Assembly: GCF_002849895.1 (NCBI RefSeq)
Contig: NZ_CP018867.1
Span: forward strand, 1,736,001-1,800,000
Direction of reading: 5' to 3'
From: Companilactobacillus alimentarius DSM 20249
Lineage (GTDB): Bacteria; Bacillota; Bacilli; Lactobacillales; Lactobacillaceae
DNA length: 64,000 bases
The position numbers and the translations under genes are program-made. The notes beneath the pieces were generated by a model. The model made no database searches. It was not told the origin of the DNA and was given only the letters and a program-made list of their open reading frames with translations. This document shows, piece by piece, positions 29,038 through 43,032 of the stretch (positions are counted from its first letter, which is position 1; every line of letters starts with the position of its first letter).

Positions 29038-30285
29038 ATGGATAACAACAACAATAGATTCAGAGGTCGTCGCCAAAAGACGCGTAACAGTGCTTTAGCT
29101 TCGAACAATAATGGGAAAATTAAACGTCCATTTTTAAAAATATTAGGTTTAATAGTATTAGTTACTGTCTTTGTAATAGGAGGATATGGTTTCAGGCTTT
29201 ACGCCCAAGCTCAAAACTCTTTAGACAAGACGTATAAAGCTTTAGATGGTAAGAATGCTTCAGCTAAGATCAGTAGTAAAAAGCCTGTTTCAATTTTGTT
29301 ATTAGGTGTTGATACTACTGATAACGGAGTTAGAGATACAGAAAAGGATTATCGAGGTAATTCAGATACAATGATCGTCGTTACGGTTAATCCGAAGACG
29401 AATAAGACTACAATGACTTCAGTTCCACGTGATACAATGGCTCAAATCTGGAAAACTTCCAGTTCGAACACCAATAAGATTCAAAAAATAAATTCAGCTT
29501 ATAACATCGGCAATGAAGGAAGTGCCGTTGTAACGACAGAGAAATTATTAAACATACCAATTGATTACTATATCAAGGTTGACTTTAATTCCTTGAAGCA
29601 AATTGTCAATGCTGTCGGAGGCGTTGATGTTGACGTACCGTTTAGTTTCTCGTATGGTGATACAGGTGAAAAGGAATCTCACTTTAAAAAAGGTAAGATG
29701 CATTTGAATGGAAAACAAGCCTTGGATTATTCCAGAATGCGTTATGAAGATCCTAAGGGGGATTATGGACGTCAAATGAGACAGCGTCAGGTTATAACAG
29801 CAATTATTAAGAGTGCTGCTAGTGCCAATACCTTTACCCATTATCAAAAAGTTCTAGATAGCATTTCCAGCTCAATGACAACTAACTTGAGCTTTAGTGA
29901 TATGCAATCGATGTTCTTTAATTATCGCGGTGCTGCCAAGAATATTAATTCGGATCATTTACAGGGTTATAGTTCAACGATAAATGGGTCATCTTATGAG
30001 ATTGCTTCAACAAAAGAATTAAGAAGAGTTTCAAATAAGTTGCGTAAGCAATTAGGATTGTCAGAAGAGGAATTGAATAATAAGGAAACTAAGTTGAATG
30101 CATATAATAAGAAACTTGGTTTTTCATTCAATTACACCGGCGATCAACAACAGAATTACACTACATCTATTTCAAAAACTACTACTTCGGGTTATGGCGA
30201 ATCCAGTCACTCGACAAGTTCATATGGAAGCGAATCAGATGGGTCCAATAACTCTGGTTATCCTGGAGGATTTGGTGGCTATTAA
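29038..30285 (+). CDS. LytR-CpsA-Psr (LCP) family cell-wall glycopolymer ligase
   Basis: A 415-residue membrane protein: a basic Asn/Arg-rich cytoplasmic tail, one transmembrane helix (about 33-55) and an extracellular LCP domain. LCP hallmarks are SILLLGVDTTD, RGNSDTMIVVTVNP, TSVPRDTM, VGGVDVDVP and the arginine-rich ALDYSRMRYEDPKGDYGRQMRQRQV. These enzymes transfer teichoic acids or polysaccharides from undecaprenyl phosphate to peptidoglycan. The C-terminal 80 residues are Ser/Gly/Tyr-rich and disordered. It is a single gene with its own promoter and a weak terminator. Confidence 0.93.
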   Translation: MDNNNNRFRGRRQKTRNSALASNNNGKIKRPFLKILGLIVLVTVFVIGGYGFRLYAQAQNSLDKTYKALDGKNASAKISSKKPVSILLLGVDTTDNGVRDTEKDYRGNSDTMIVVTVNPKTNKTTMTSVPRDTMAQIWKTSSSNTNKIQKINSAYNIGNEGSAVVTTEKLLNIPIDYYIKVDFNSLKQIVNAVGGVDVDVPFSFSYGDTGEKESHFKKGKMHLNGKQALDYSRMRYEDPKGDYGRQMRQRQVITAIIKSAASANTFTHYQKVLDSISSSMTTNLSFSDMQSMFFNYRGAAKNINSDHLQGYSSTINGSSYEIASTKELRRVSNKLRKQLGLSEEELNNKETKLNAYNKKLGFSFNYTGDQQQNYTTSISKTTTSGYGESSHSTSSYGSESDGSNNSGYPGGFGGY

Positions 30286-30322
30286 TGTCTGAATAATATG
30301 TGGTTTTAACCATAAATTGGAT

Positions 30323-30352
30323 AAAGGCTGAGACAATAGTTTCAGTCTTTTG
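30323..30352 (+). terminator. Weak terminator after the LCP gene
   Basis: Stem AAAGGCTGAGAC / GTTTCAGTCTTT (30323-30334 with 30339-30350, with wobble pairs) with only a short T-tract, so some readthrough into the ABC-F gene is possible. Confidence 0.6.
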
Positions 30353-30374
30353 TTATGTATAAAGGGAGAATAAT

Positions 30375-31919
30375 ATGAGCGTTTTAGAAGTACACGGATT
30401 AACACAGCAATTCTTAGATAAGAGATTGTATGATGATGCTAATTTACAAGTTAATAAGGAGGACCATTTAGGTATCATTGGTCAAAACGGTGTTGGTAAG
30501 AGTACCTTCATCAAGATTTTAACAGGACAGATTGAACCTGATGAAGGCAAGATTTCCTGGAAAAAGCATTTAACAATTGGTTATTTGGATCAACAAGCCA
30601 AGCTTTCAGCGGGGATGACTATTTTTGAATATCTTCAAACTGCTTTTGCAAAATTGTATGAAACAAGCGATGAACTGAATGCAATTTACATGAATAATCC
30701 AGATGATGAAGATTTGGAAAAGGCTGGAAAACTTCAAGAAATCTTGGATGCCAACGATTTTTACGAATTGGATACTAGAATTGAACAAGTTGCTACAGGA
30801 TTAGGATTAGATGCAATTGGCTATGATCACGATGTTTCTAAACTCAGTGGTGGTCAACGTTCCAAGATTATTTTGGCTAAAATCCTTTTGGAACAGCCTG
30901 ATATGATCTTATTGGATGAGCCAACTAACTACTTAGATACTAATCATATTGACTGGTTAGCAGATTATTTGAATAATTTTGAGGGTGCTTTCATCGTTAT
31001 TTCCCATGATTATAATTTCTTGGATCGAATCATTAACTGTGTGGCTGATTTTGAATTTGGTAAGATCACTAAGTATACAGGTACTTTGAAGCAAGCATTG
31101 AAACAAAAGGCTGCTAACAAAGAGACCTATATGAAAGCATACGTTAAGCAACAGGAGAAAATCTCGAAGACTAAGGCTTATATCAGAAAGTTTAAGGCTG
31201 GTTCTAGATCAAAGAGTGCTAAGAGTAGGGAGAAGCAACTATCTCATATGGACGTTTTGACACCTCCTGGGAATAAGACTGCTTCAAGTTTTGGTTTTCC
31301 TTATATAGAAGTTCCTAGTTCTCGAATGCTTTTGGAGGTAAACAATCTTAAAGTTGGCTATGACGGGAAGGCTTTGTTTGATAAAGCTCTTAATTTCTCT
31401 ATTGTTAGTGGCGAAAAGATGGTCATTAAAGGATTTAATGGAATTGGTAAGTCTACATTGATTAAGACTCTATTAGGCATACTGAAACCTATAGAGGGTA
31501 ACTATGACTTTTCAGAAGTGGCTAAGATAGGTTACTTTAAGCAGGATTTAGTTTGGAAGAATAACCTAGAGAGTCCTTTCAAGTATGTAAGTGATGAACA
31601 CCCAGACCAAGGTGGTAAAGATGTTAGACGAGTTTTAGCTAGAACTGGATTAACTAATCAACAAATCATGTCACCTTTACGCTCACTTTCTGGTGGAGAA
31701 CAGACAAAGGTCAAGATCGGTGACTTAATGTTCAATCAATCAAACTTCCTTTTCATGGATGAGCCAACTAATCATTTGGACGATGAAAGTAAGGCAGCCT
31801 TACGTAAGGGTCTTAAGAACTATGATGGATCACTGATTTTAGTAACTCATGAGGAAGATTTCTATAGTAGTGATTGGATAGATAAAGTCCTCGACATTGA
31901 AAAAATCAAAGAAAACTAA
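30375..31919 (+). CDS. ABC-F family ATPase
   Basis: A 514-residue soluble protein with two ABC ATPase domains and no membrane part. Walker A motifs are GQNGVGKST (about 36-44) and GFNGIGKST; signatures are LSGGQRSK and LSGGEQTK; Walker B motifs are ILLDEPTNYLD and FMDEPTNHLD. The charged linker between them (about 230-310) is the ribosomal P-site tRNA interaction motif. It resembles the YkpA/YbiT group of translation-associated ABC-F proteins more than antibiotic-resistance members. It lies directly upstream of the rRNA operon; no terminator was recognised between them. Confidence 0.9.
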   Translation: MSVLEVHGLTQQFLDKRLYDDANLQVNKEDHLGIIGQNGVGKSTFIKILTGQIEPDEGKISWKKHLTIGYLDQQAKLSAGMTIFEYLQTAFAKLYETSDELNAIYMNNPDDEDLEKAGKLQEILDANDFYELDTRIEQVATGLGLDAIGYDHDVSKLSGGQRSKIILAKILLEQPDMILLDEPTNYLDTNHIDWLADYLNNFEGAFIVISHDYNFLDRIINCVADFEFGKITKYTGTLKQALKQKAANKETYMKAYVKQQEKISKTKAYIRKFKAGSRSKSAKSREKQLSHMDVLTPPGNKTASSFGFPYIEVPSSRMLLEVNNLKVGYDGKALFDKALNFSIVSGEKMVIKGFNGIGKSTLIKTLLGILKPIEGNYDFSEVAKIGYFKQDLVWKNNLESPFKYVSDEHPDQGGKDVRRVLARTGLTNQQIMSPLRSLSGGEQTKVKIGDLMFNQSNFLFMDEPTNHLDDESKAALRKGLKNYDGSLILVTHEEDFYSSDWIDKVLDIEKIKEN

Positions 31920-31947
31920 CTATTTTCAAAAAAATATGAAAAAGTAC

Positions 31948-31976
31948 TTGCATTGGTTTACCATTAACGGTAAGAT
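31948..31976 (+). promoter_or_regulatory. rRNA operon promoter P1
   Basis: TTGCAT (31948-31953), 17-bp spacer, TAAGAT (31971-31976), preceded by an A-rich UP-like tract. It is the weakest match of the three tandem promoters. Confidence 0.7.
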
Positions 31977-32062
31977 ATTACCTGTTGTCGCGGTAGAGCC
32001 GATACATCAACGATTGATGATTTGTTTCATCTAATTGTTGAAAAGATAATTTTAAAAAGTTC

Positions 32063-32091
32063 TTGACATTAGGTTTTGAACTTGTTATGAT
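32063..32091 (+). promoter_or_regulatory. rRNA operon promoter P2
   Basis: Consensus TTGACA (32063-32068), 17-bp spacer, TATGAT (32086-32091). The preceding AT-rich tract (TAATTTTAAAAAGT) recurs before P3. Confidence 0.9.
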
Positions 32092-32177
32092 TATTAAGTT
32101 AACTCGTTAGAGCAACAGCCTAACAATTTCTTGATTCATTTCATTAAATTGTTAGTAAAATTATTTTAAAAAAGTCC

Positions 32178-32206
32178 TTGACATCAACTTGTCGGCTTGA
32201 TAAAAT
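32178..32206 (+). promoter_or_regulatory. rRNA operon promoter P3
   Basis: Consensus TTGACA (32178-32183), 17-bp spacer, TAAAAT (32201-32206). It lies 115 bp after P2 and shares its upstream sequence, so P2 and P3 look like a tandem duplication. Confidence 0.9.
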
Positions 32207-32359
32207 AATTAAGTCGCTGATGAGCGTAAGCGCTTAATCAGCTGGTAGACCTTTGAAAACTGAACAAAGTTTTAACACTAAAATTGTGTAGGTCAACATT
32301 TTTGTTGATATACAACGAAGTCAATTCGCTAGTAATATTTTTTATGAGTCACAAACTTT

Positions 32360-37052
<4,693 letters not shown>

Positions 37053-37131
37053 AGAAGAGTTCACAGTTTGAAGTGTTTCATTATTTAATTCATAGTCTTA
37101 ATATCTAGTTTTGAAGGTACGAGCAAATATA

Positions 37132-37249
37132 GTGTGGTGGCGATAGCGAGAAGGATACACCTGTTCCCATGCCGAACACAGAAGTTAAGCTTCTCCACGC
37201 CGAAAGTAGTTGGTGGGAAACTACCCGCGAGGATAGGTAGCTGCCACGC
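37132..37249 (+). rRNA. rrf: 5S ribosomal RNA
   Basis: About 118 nt beginning GTGTGGTGGCGATAGCGAGA and ending AGCTGCCACGC; the terminal helix pairs GTGTGGTGGC-type sequence with GCCACGC. It lies 80 bp after 23S and is followed at once by a terminator, with no trailing tRNA cluster. Confidence 0.96.
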
Positions 37250-37256
37250 TAATGAT

Positions 37257-37288
37257 AAGAGGTCAACTTAGGTTGATCTCTTTTTTTG
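37257..37288 (+). terminator. rRNA operon terminator
   Basis: Stem AGAGGTCAAC / GTTGATCTCT (37258-37267 with 37272-37281) with seven T after it. Confidence 0.9.
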
Positions 37289-37722
37289 TGCTTAAAAATT
37301 AATTTTCAGAAAATATGAATATATTTTTACCATTTATTAATGAAAATCTTTTATCAGATGATTCGCTACGCTTTCATCTGATGTTTATTATGATGTTTAA
37401 TATCATTATGAATTTGGTTAGCGTAATATCTACATTTAGATTGAAAAAATAAATGTTTTTTTCAATCTAATCTTTTTATTTTTATGAAATTTGTTTTTTT
37501 CTGAATTAAGGAACTGTTAAAAGCTATACTTATTTTAAATAAGGCGTAAAATAACTTATTGGTATAGATAATAAAATGTATTCATATTTTGCTAAATATT
37601 TTGTCTACTTATTTAGGTTCTAAAAAGTTATTGGTTATTTATTTAATAAAAAAATTACTATAATATAAATATATAATGTAGGTTTTTGGGTATGTTCTAT
37701 TATAATAGAATTAATTATATCT
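37289..37722. other. AT-rich intergenic region with two hairpins
   Basis: About 430 bp without a credible gene. It contains ATCAGATGA / TCATCTGAT (37353-37361 with 37374-37382) and a perfect 12-bp stem AGATTGAAAAAA / TTTTTTCAATCT (37438-37449 with 37457-37468) followed by T-rich sequence, possibly a terminator of an unseen transcript. TATAAT-like sequences near 37660-37710 could form the promoter of the next gene, but no clear -35 was found. Confidence 0.5.
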
Positions 37723-39351
37723 ATGGGGGTGGAGTTCTTGGATAGTTTTACTGACTTATTTTTATCAAAATCAGAAATTGAAAAGATTCAATTATTTAAT
37801 AAAATTAAACTAATAAGAACAAATCAGCTTGCTAGCGCGGATCTTATCGGAACATATCGTAATCGAGATATCAGAGTTAAAGATATTAATTTACGAAAAG
37901 CCGCTTATCAGATGAATAAGAGCTACGGTAGTGTCTATAATACATTTTTAGGGATTCAAGATGATTTTAAAAGGATTCTTAAAAAGGATAAATATAGTAC
38001 TGAAGAGATGTTTGCGGTCACGAGGGATGGTTACCATGCCTATTTGACTACTAATTCGGATGGATATCTATTTCTAGATGCCATTGTTAAAGAGAAGGAA
38101 ACTTCCTTCAAACATTTCTATGAAACATTGGATAGTAGTAAAGCAACTGTCTTACGTCATTTAAAGCCGATGAGAGGCTATTTAAAACGTTTTGGTGTCA
38201 GAATTGCTTATGAGCCAATGCGCTTTGTTGGAGACGAGGAATCAATTCGTTTGGCTATCGCAGCATTGTATTGGAATGCTACTAGGGGATACGTATGGCC
38301 ATTTGAAGATTTCACGCAAAAGACAGCCTTCAAGGTTGTTGATATTGCCTTAGATAAATATCGTTTAAAACCAACTAACTATATTACGAAGACTTTTTAT
38401 GCATATGTCGTTATGGCACACTTGTATCGGATCATTGCGGGAAATCATGTACAAAACATGGATGCTTTGAATGTAATTAATTATCCTTTCCCTAATATTT
38501 TTGAAAGTGCTGGTTCAATGCTTGAAGGGGATACCGGTAGTGAAAAAGTTAAGGAATTAAAACGTGCTATTAAAGAAGATGTTAGTTATGAGGAGCAAAT
38601 GTTCCAATCAGCTGATTTCTACATTCTTTTGATGTGCGTTCCCGCTACTTTTGAAGTTTCTGAGGATTATTTGCAGTCAGTTTCTAAACAATTGGTTAGA
38701 TATAATCCGTTATTTGCTAACTTCATTGATGATTTCTTGGAACTTATTCCAATTGATATTGAACAAACAATTTCAGACATGGCAATGTCTCACAGCGAAT
38801 TCTTAAGATATAAATATAATCTGACAACTTGTATTATTGGTGTCTTAGCTTTAGATCATAATTACATTGAAATTCTTAACTTATATTCAGGATTTGGCGA
38901 TGCAATCAGTAAATTAAATGATGAAGGGCTGGAGAGTAAAATCTACTCAACCGTTCAACATTTGATGTTACGTGATAAGTATCAATCATTAAATGGTAAG
39001 TCGAAACAGATTTCTGAGGCTATTTATGCGATTGCTTATCGTTTCTTCTCACTTTATAATAAGAATATTCAAGTAAAGGTTTACTTAGAATTAGAATCAT
39101 TTTTCTTAGTCTATTCAGACCTTTCTGTGACGTTACAATCTTTACCATATGCCAAGATTGTTAGTGATCCTAAAGATGCTGATATTATTGTAACAGCCAA
39201 TAGCGCCAATCCACCGGAAGATCAAATGAGTAAAGACGTATGTATTTATCGTTGGATGTATAACGGTGTAGATGGACAAATGGGCGGCTTGTTGAACTTA
39301 ATATATAAGATCTGGACAGAAGAGAAAGTTAGCGAGAATCCAAATCTTTAA
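37723..39351 (+). CDS. Mga-like helix-turn-helix transcriptional regulator
   Basis: A protein of about 540 residues. The segment SFKHFYETLDSSKATVLRHL followed by KPMRGYLKRFGVRI and GDEESIRLAIAALYWN (about 105-190) matches the Mga-type HTH core, a class that activates surface or sugar-utilisation genes. The C-terminal half is helical with a PRD/EIIB-like end (YAKIVSDPKDADIIVTANS) that may sense phosphotransfer. Two starts are possible: ATG 37723 with no ribosome binding site, or TTG 37738 just after GGGGGTGGAG. Its target may be the MFS transporter downstream or distant genes. Confidence 0.75.
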   Translation: MGVEFLDSFTDLFLSKSEIEKIQLFNKIKLIRTNQLASADLIGTYRNRDIRVKDINLRKAAYQMNKSYGSVYNTFLGIQDDFKRILKKDKYSTEEMFAVTRDGYHAYLTTNSDGYLFLDAIVKEKETSFKHFYETLDSSKATVLRHLKPMRGYLKRFGVRIAYEPMRFVGDEESIRLAIAALYWNATRGYVWPFEDFTQKTAFKVVDIALDKYRLKPTNYITKTFYAYVVMAHLYRIIAGNHVQNMDALNVINYPFPNIFESAGSMLEGDTGSEKVKELKRAIKEDVSYEEQMFQSADFYILLMCVPATFEVSEDYLQSVSKQLVRYNPLFANFIDDFLELIPIDIEQTISDMAMSHSEFLRYKYNLTTCIIGVLALDHNYIEILNLYSGFGDAISKLNDEGLESKIYSTVQHLMLRDKYQSLNGKSKQISEAIYAIAYRFFSLYNKNIQVKVYLELESFFLVYSDLSVTLQSLPYAKIVSDPKDADIIVTANSANPPEDQMSKDVCIYRWMYNGVDGQMGGLLNLIYKIWTEEKVSENPNL

Positions 39352-39360
39352 TTAAAAAAG

Positions 39361-39389
39361 TTGCAACTATTTTCAGAATATATTATGAT
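39361..39389 (+). promoter_or_regulatory. Promoter of the structured leader upstream of the MFS gene
   Basis: TTGCAA (39361-39366), 17-bp spacer, TATGAT (39384-39389). Transcription would start near 39396, about 200 nt before the MFS start codon. Confidence 0.7.
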
Positions 39390-39395
39390 GAGGAT

Positions 39396-39570
39396 TGTGC
39401 GATGAGTCGAGAGCCGTCGAATTTGGACGGCACTTATAAAGGTAGGGTATCGAGCACTACTCACCGGATTTGTGAGTGATATCTTTAGAAACTGGATGTG
39501 AACCGGAATCTAATTACTCTTTTGAGTACTACCAAAAAACCATGGTTGATTTATACCATGGTTTTTTTTA
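39396..39570 (+). ncRNA. Structured leader or small RNA ending in a terminator
   Basis: The 175-nt stretch between a good promoter and a strong terminator can fold into GCCGTC / GACGGC (around 39412-39431), ACTCAC / GTGAGT (around 39458-39477) and ACTC / GAGT (around 39516-39527) hairpins. Some segments have alternative partners: TGAGT at 39404 can also pair with ACTCA near 39459, and GGTAG at 39441 with CTACC near 39529. Alternative pairing before a terminator just upstream of a coding gene suggests a riboswitch or attenuator. It matches no RNA class I know; T-box and yybP-ykoY motifs are absent. Confidence 0.5.
39533..39570 (+). terminator. Terminator upstream of the MFS gene
   Basis: Perfect stem AAAAAACCATGG / CCATGGTTTTTT (39534-39545 with 39556-39567), ending 28 bp before the MFS start codon. 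Confidence 0.88.
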
Positions 39571-39597
39571 TAGGAAATTTTATGAAGAGGTGAGAAA

Positions 39598-40791
39598 ATG
39601 CGTGCACAAAGAATATGGTTATTGATTTTAAATGTTGCCTTTAATTTGGTAATGGGATTTATCCTACCTGTTAATATGATATTTATCCATAAAAACTTAC
39701 ACGAATCCTTAGTTACAGCTGGATTTGCGTTGATGGTATATTCTGCTTTTATGATGGTAGGAAATGCTTTAGGTGGTATTATGTTCGATCGATTTTCGAG
39801 GCGAGGGACACTTTATACCGGCTATGGAATATCAATTATTTCGCTGTTAGGTATGTCATTTCATCACGTCTGGCCTAGTTATGCCGTTATGTTATTCATT
39901 TTAGGATTTGGTATGGGACTCATTTATACGGCTGTTAATGCGTACACGGCTTTTGTAGCTGAACAAATGTCTGGTAACAGTCGAGTGGTTTTCAATAACA
40001 TGTATCTAGCTTCGAATATTGGGATTGCAATTGGATCTACTGCAGTTGGATATATATTTAAATGGAGTATTTTCTTTACTTTCTTTATACCGATGTTATT
40101 GTTTGTAATCAGTACTATTATTTTGTTTTCTAAGGCTAATTTGTTGGATCATGTATCACAACGAGGAGATTCCGATACGGAAGTGACAGATTATAATAGT
40201 AGTGAGGTTGATCCTCGAGTTGAAATAGGCTCTAGACGGTTTAATTTAAATATCTTTATCATTTGTGCATCAATTTTCATCGTTTGGTTAGGCTATTCAC
40301 AGTGGGACAGCAATATGTCCGCTTATATGTTGAATCAAGGTTATACAACTAGAGAATACGGTCTAGTATTTACTATTAATGCCGGCTCGTTATTGATTAT
40401 TCAGCCAGTAATGAATCGTGTCATTTCAAAAATATTTAAATTGCTAAAATATCAAATTTTTATTGGAACAATAATTATGGGCTCATCATTTTTATTGTTG
40501 CCTGAAGCCAGAACTTACAGCGCCTTTATCATCAGTATGTTAGTTTTGACTGTTGGCGAATCAATGGTCTTTCCAACTATTCCAGCTTTATTGAGTAAGA
40601 TGTCAACGAAGAGAAATCGTGGAACGTTCCAGAGCTTCTATAGTATTTTCGGTTCCTTAGGAAGAGCTGTGGGTCCATATGCGGGTAGTTTGGTCATTAC
40701 AGCCTTATCTTTCTCAAACCTGTTTATCGGAATTACAGTATCAATGATTATTGTGGCAGTGGCCATGATAGGCGTAAAAGAATTAGCTTAA
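39598..40791 (+). CDS. Major facilitator superfamily transporter
   Basis: A 397-residue protein with 12 predicted transmembrane helices and an MFS loop 2-3 motif in GGIMFDRFSRRGTLYTGYG (about 60-78). A GXXXGP-type helix 5 is not obvious. It most resembles drug-efflux-type permeases, but no substrate can be assigned. An AAGAGGTGAG site precedes the ATG. Expression is likely gated by the terminator at 39533. Four genes follow in the same direction with small gaps, so a five-gene transcript is possible. Confidence 0.85.
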   Translation: MRAQRIWLLILNVAFNLVMGFILPVNMIFIHKNLHESLVTAGFALMVYSAFMMVGNALGGIMFDRFSRRGTLYTGYGISIISLLGMSFHHVWPSYAVMLFILGFGMGLIYTAVNAYTAFVAEQMSGNSRVVFNNMYLASNIGIAIGSTAVGYIFKWSIFFTFFIPMLLFVISTIILFSKANLLDHVSQRGDSDTEVTDYNSSEVDPRVEIGSRRFNLNIFIICASIFIVWLGYSQWDSNMSAYMLNQGYTTREYGLVFTINAGSLLIIQPVMNRVISKIFKLLKYQIFIGTIIMGSSFLLLPEARTYSAFIISMLVLTVGESMVFPTIPALLSKMSTKRNRGTFQSFYSIFGSLGRAVGPYAGSLVITALSFSNLFIGITVSMIIVAVAMIGVKELA

Positions 40792-40804
40792 GTGAGGTAA
40801 TATC

Positions 40805-41704
40805 ATGATAATTATTTTGTTGATATTGTTATTACTAGTCGTTCTAATCCTGAACGCCTTTTTTTTGTATATTCAAAAGAGAGGCTCAAAGGCTTTGGGT
40901 GGTGGTGAGGCCCCTAAAGTAAAGATGGATGACGGATTAGTGGATAAAACAAATCAATTTTTAAAAAAATCGAAACAAATTTGGCATATAAAATCGAAAT
41001 TTAATGGCAGTAAGCTAATCGGATGGTTTACCGACAATAAAAGTGAAACGACGGTTATTTTAGTACATGGTTTTGGCGTCGATCACAATTCTTTAAATGT
41101 TCATGCTCAATTGTTCGATAGTCTAGGATACAATGTATTGCAGATAGATGATCAGGCTGCTGGAAAGAGTGAGGGTAAGTACTTAGGCTTTGGATATATT
41201 GAGAGTCTTGATCTGTTGGATTGGATTCAACGTGTTTTGTCTGAAAGGCCGAATGATAAAATTATTCTCTATGGGGCTTCCATGGGAGCAGCTACAGTTA
41301 TGCTTGTGACTCAGTATCATTTGCCAAAGAATGTTAAACTAATTATTGAAGATTCAGGATATACGAGTGCGTATGATATCTTGAGTTATCACTGTCAAAA
41401 AAGGTATCATATTAAAGGCAAGTATTTGATAAAAGGAATATCATTAGTGTCTAAGTTGCGAGCTGGTTTTTCTTATGCGAAAACTGATTGTACTAAGGCA
41501 CTTGCTAAAAATAAGTTGCCAATTTTATTCATGCATGGGCATAATGATTTTACAGTTCCCTTTACAATGCGTGAAAAGTTATTAACATGTGGAAAATTTC
41601 CAAGAATGTCATACGAAAGTCAAGGGGTTCATATAAGAAGTTACTATATGGATTCAAAAAAATATCAGGATACTGTAGAAAAATTTTTGAAAATGTATCT
41701 CTAG
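40805..41704 (+). CDS. Membrane-anchored alpha/beta hydrolase
   Basis: A 299-residue protein with an N-terminal membrane helix (about 2-23) and an alpha/beta-hydrolase domain. The oxyanion segment LVHGFGVDHN (87-96), the nucleophile elbow GASMG with Ser159, the acid in HGHNDFTVPF and the final His in GVHIRSYYMD form a complete catalytic triad. It belongs to the YqkD/BAAT-like esterase group; the substrate is unknown. It starts 13 bp after the MFS gene and 9 bp before the next ORF. Confidence 0.85.
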   Translation: MIIILLILLLLVVLILNAFFLYIQKRGSKALGGGEAPKVKMDDGLVDKTNQFLKKSKQIWHIKSKFNGSKLIGWFTDNKSETTVILVHGFGVDHNSLNVHAQLFDSLGYNVLQIDDQAAGKSEGKYLGFGYIESLDLLDWIQRVLSERPNDKIILYGASMGAATVMLVTQYHLPKNVKLIIEDSGYTSAYDILSYHCQKRYHIKGKYLIKGISLVSKLRAGFSYAKTDCTKALAKNKLPILFMHGHNDFTVPFTMREKLLTCGKFPRMSYESQGVHIRSYYMDSKKYQDTVEKFLKMYL

Positions 41705-41713
41705 GAGAAAATA

Positions 41714-42190
41714 ATGAAAATTAAAGTTGCTGACTTCATCGAGAAAGTCCAAGATGAAAAATTCAAACAAACTAAGCTAGATATAAGTAAAGATGATTTA
41801 CTTCAAGAAGATCTTTGGGCCTTAAACACTGCCAAGGATCAAATGGAAAAAGATCTAGCAGAAAATGAACTGTCACAAATAATTATTCATGTGGCTGATG
41901 CTGAATTTGAAATTGATTATTACCTTGAAAGTGGCATAATCAATTTGCCTTTTGCCGATGCTAAGAAGGTTACACACTTTTTTGATGATGATGCTGAAAC
42001 TGAAACAAAGATTTATCTATCAACTAGTTGCGAATATTTAAATGCCTCTAAATTCCATATTGACTTAATTTCTGAAAATAGCTTAAAAAATGATGAAATA
42101 AAACACACAATGGATATAATGAAAAGTAACTATGAAACTTCTTTAGAGAATTTTTCTAAGAAGGATGAGGAAGAAAAAGAGGATAAATAA
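41714..42190 (+). CDS. Cytosolic acidic protein of unknown function
   Basis: A 158-residue soluble, acidic protein with no membrane segment, no signal peptide and a Lys/Glu-rich C-terminal tail. No family was recognised. A TAGGAG site precedes the ATG, and the stop overlaps the start of the TauE-family gene (TAATG), so the two are translationally coupled. That coupling is the only hint of function. Confidence 0.7.
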   Translation: MKIKVADFIEKVQDEKFKQTKLDISKDDLLQEDLWALNTAKDQMEKDLAENELSQIIIHVADAEFEIDYYLESGIINLPFADAKKVTHFFDDDAETETKIYLSTSCEYLNASKFHIDLISENSLKNDEIKHTMDIMKSNYETSLENFSKKDEEEKEDK

Positions 42191-43032
42191 TGAATTCAAT
42201 GCTGCTACTTTTGGTAATGGGAGTAGGAGCTGGAGTCTTAGGCGCAATTTTAGGAATTGGTGGCGGAATGATTATCACGCCAGTTTTGACTATTATGATG
42301 GGGTTAGATATTAAGTATGCGATCGGTGCTAGTATCATCTCTGTTATTGCGACGAGTTCTGGTTCTACTATTGCCTATTTAAAAGATGATATGCTGAATT
42401 TGCGTGTAGCGATGTTTTTGGAGATAGCTACCACTATTGGGGCAATCATGGGTGCGTTATTAGTTGGAGTTTTTTCAAGTAATTTTCTTTATGTTCTATT
42501 CGGATTTTTCCTATTGTACTCAACATACAATATGATTAGAAAATTGATGGATAAAAAGGGTGAACAAGTTTTCACAGGTCACGATCCAGTGGTTGAGAAA
42601 TTCAAATTAGCCAGCACTTATTATGATAAATCGGAGAAGAAACAAGTTGATTATTCAATGAAAAATGTTCCCGGTGGTTTTATCATGATGTGGGCCGCAG
42701 GATTAGCCAGCGGTTTGTTGGGAATCGGTAGTGGTGCTTTTAAAGTTATTGCTATGGATACTATTATGAAGATGCCTTTGAAACCATCAAGTGCAACTAG
42801 TAATTTGATGATGGGTGTTACTGCTGCTGCTAGTGCAACTGTTTATTTCTTTAATGGATCAATTCGACCAGATATTGCAGCACCCTTGGCTATTGGTGTT
42901 TTGGCTGGGGCAACGATTGGTGCTCGTTTAATGCAAGTTATGAAACCAAGAATTATTAGGATGATCTTTGTTCCTATTATTCTCTATATGGGTGTACAAA
43001 TGGCTCTCAAGGGATTCGGGGTGAACATCTAA
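42190..43032 (+). CDS. TauE/SafE-family anion exporter
   Basis: A 280-residue integral membrane protein with eight predicted helices and two related halves. The glycine-rich repeats GAILGIGGGMIITPVL (N-terminal half) and SGLLGIGSGAFKVIAMD (C-terminal half) are the TauE/SafE (formerly DUF81) signature, a family moving sulfite, sulfoacetate and other organosulfur anions. The start overlaps the preceding stop by one base and its stop overlaps the next start. The adjacent DUF1634 gene is its usual partner. Confidence 0.88.
   Translation: MNSMLLLLVMGVGAGVLGAILGIGGGMIITPVLTIMMGLDIKYAIGASIISVIATSSGSTIAYLKDDMLNLRVAMFLEIATTIGAIMGALLVGVFSSNFLYVLFGFFLLYSTYNMIRKLMDKKGEQVFTGHDPVVEKFKLASTYYDKSEKKQVDYSMKNVPGGFIMMWAAGLASGLLGIGSGAFKVIAMDTIMKMPLKPSSATSNLMMGVTAAASATVYFFNGSIRPDIAAPLAIGVLAGATIGARLMQVMKPRIIRMIFVPIILYMGVQMALKGFGVNI

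Noticed and set aside
39396..39570. T-box leader or yybP-ykoY riboswitch
   Set aside because: The T-box sequence GGGTGGNACCGCG is absent and the yybP-ykoY core is not present; only a generic structured leader is supported.
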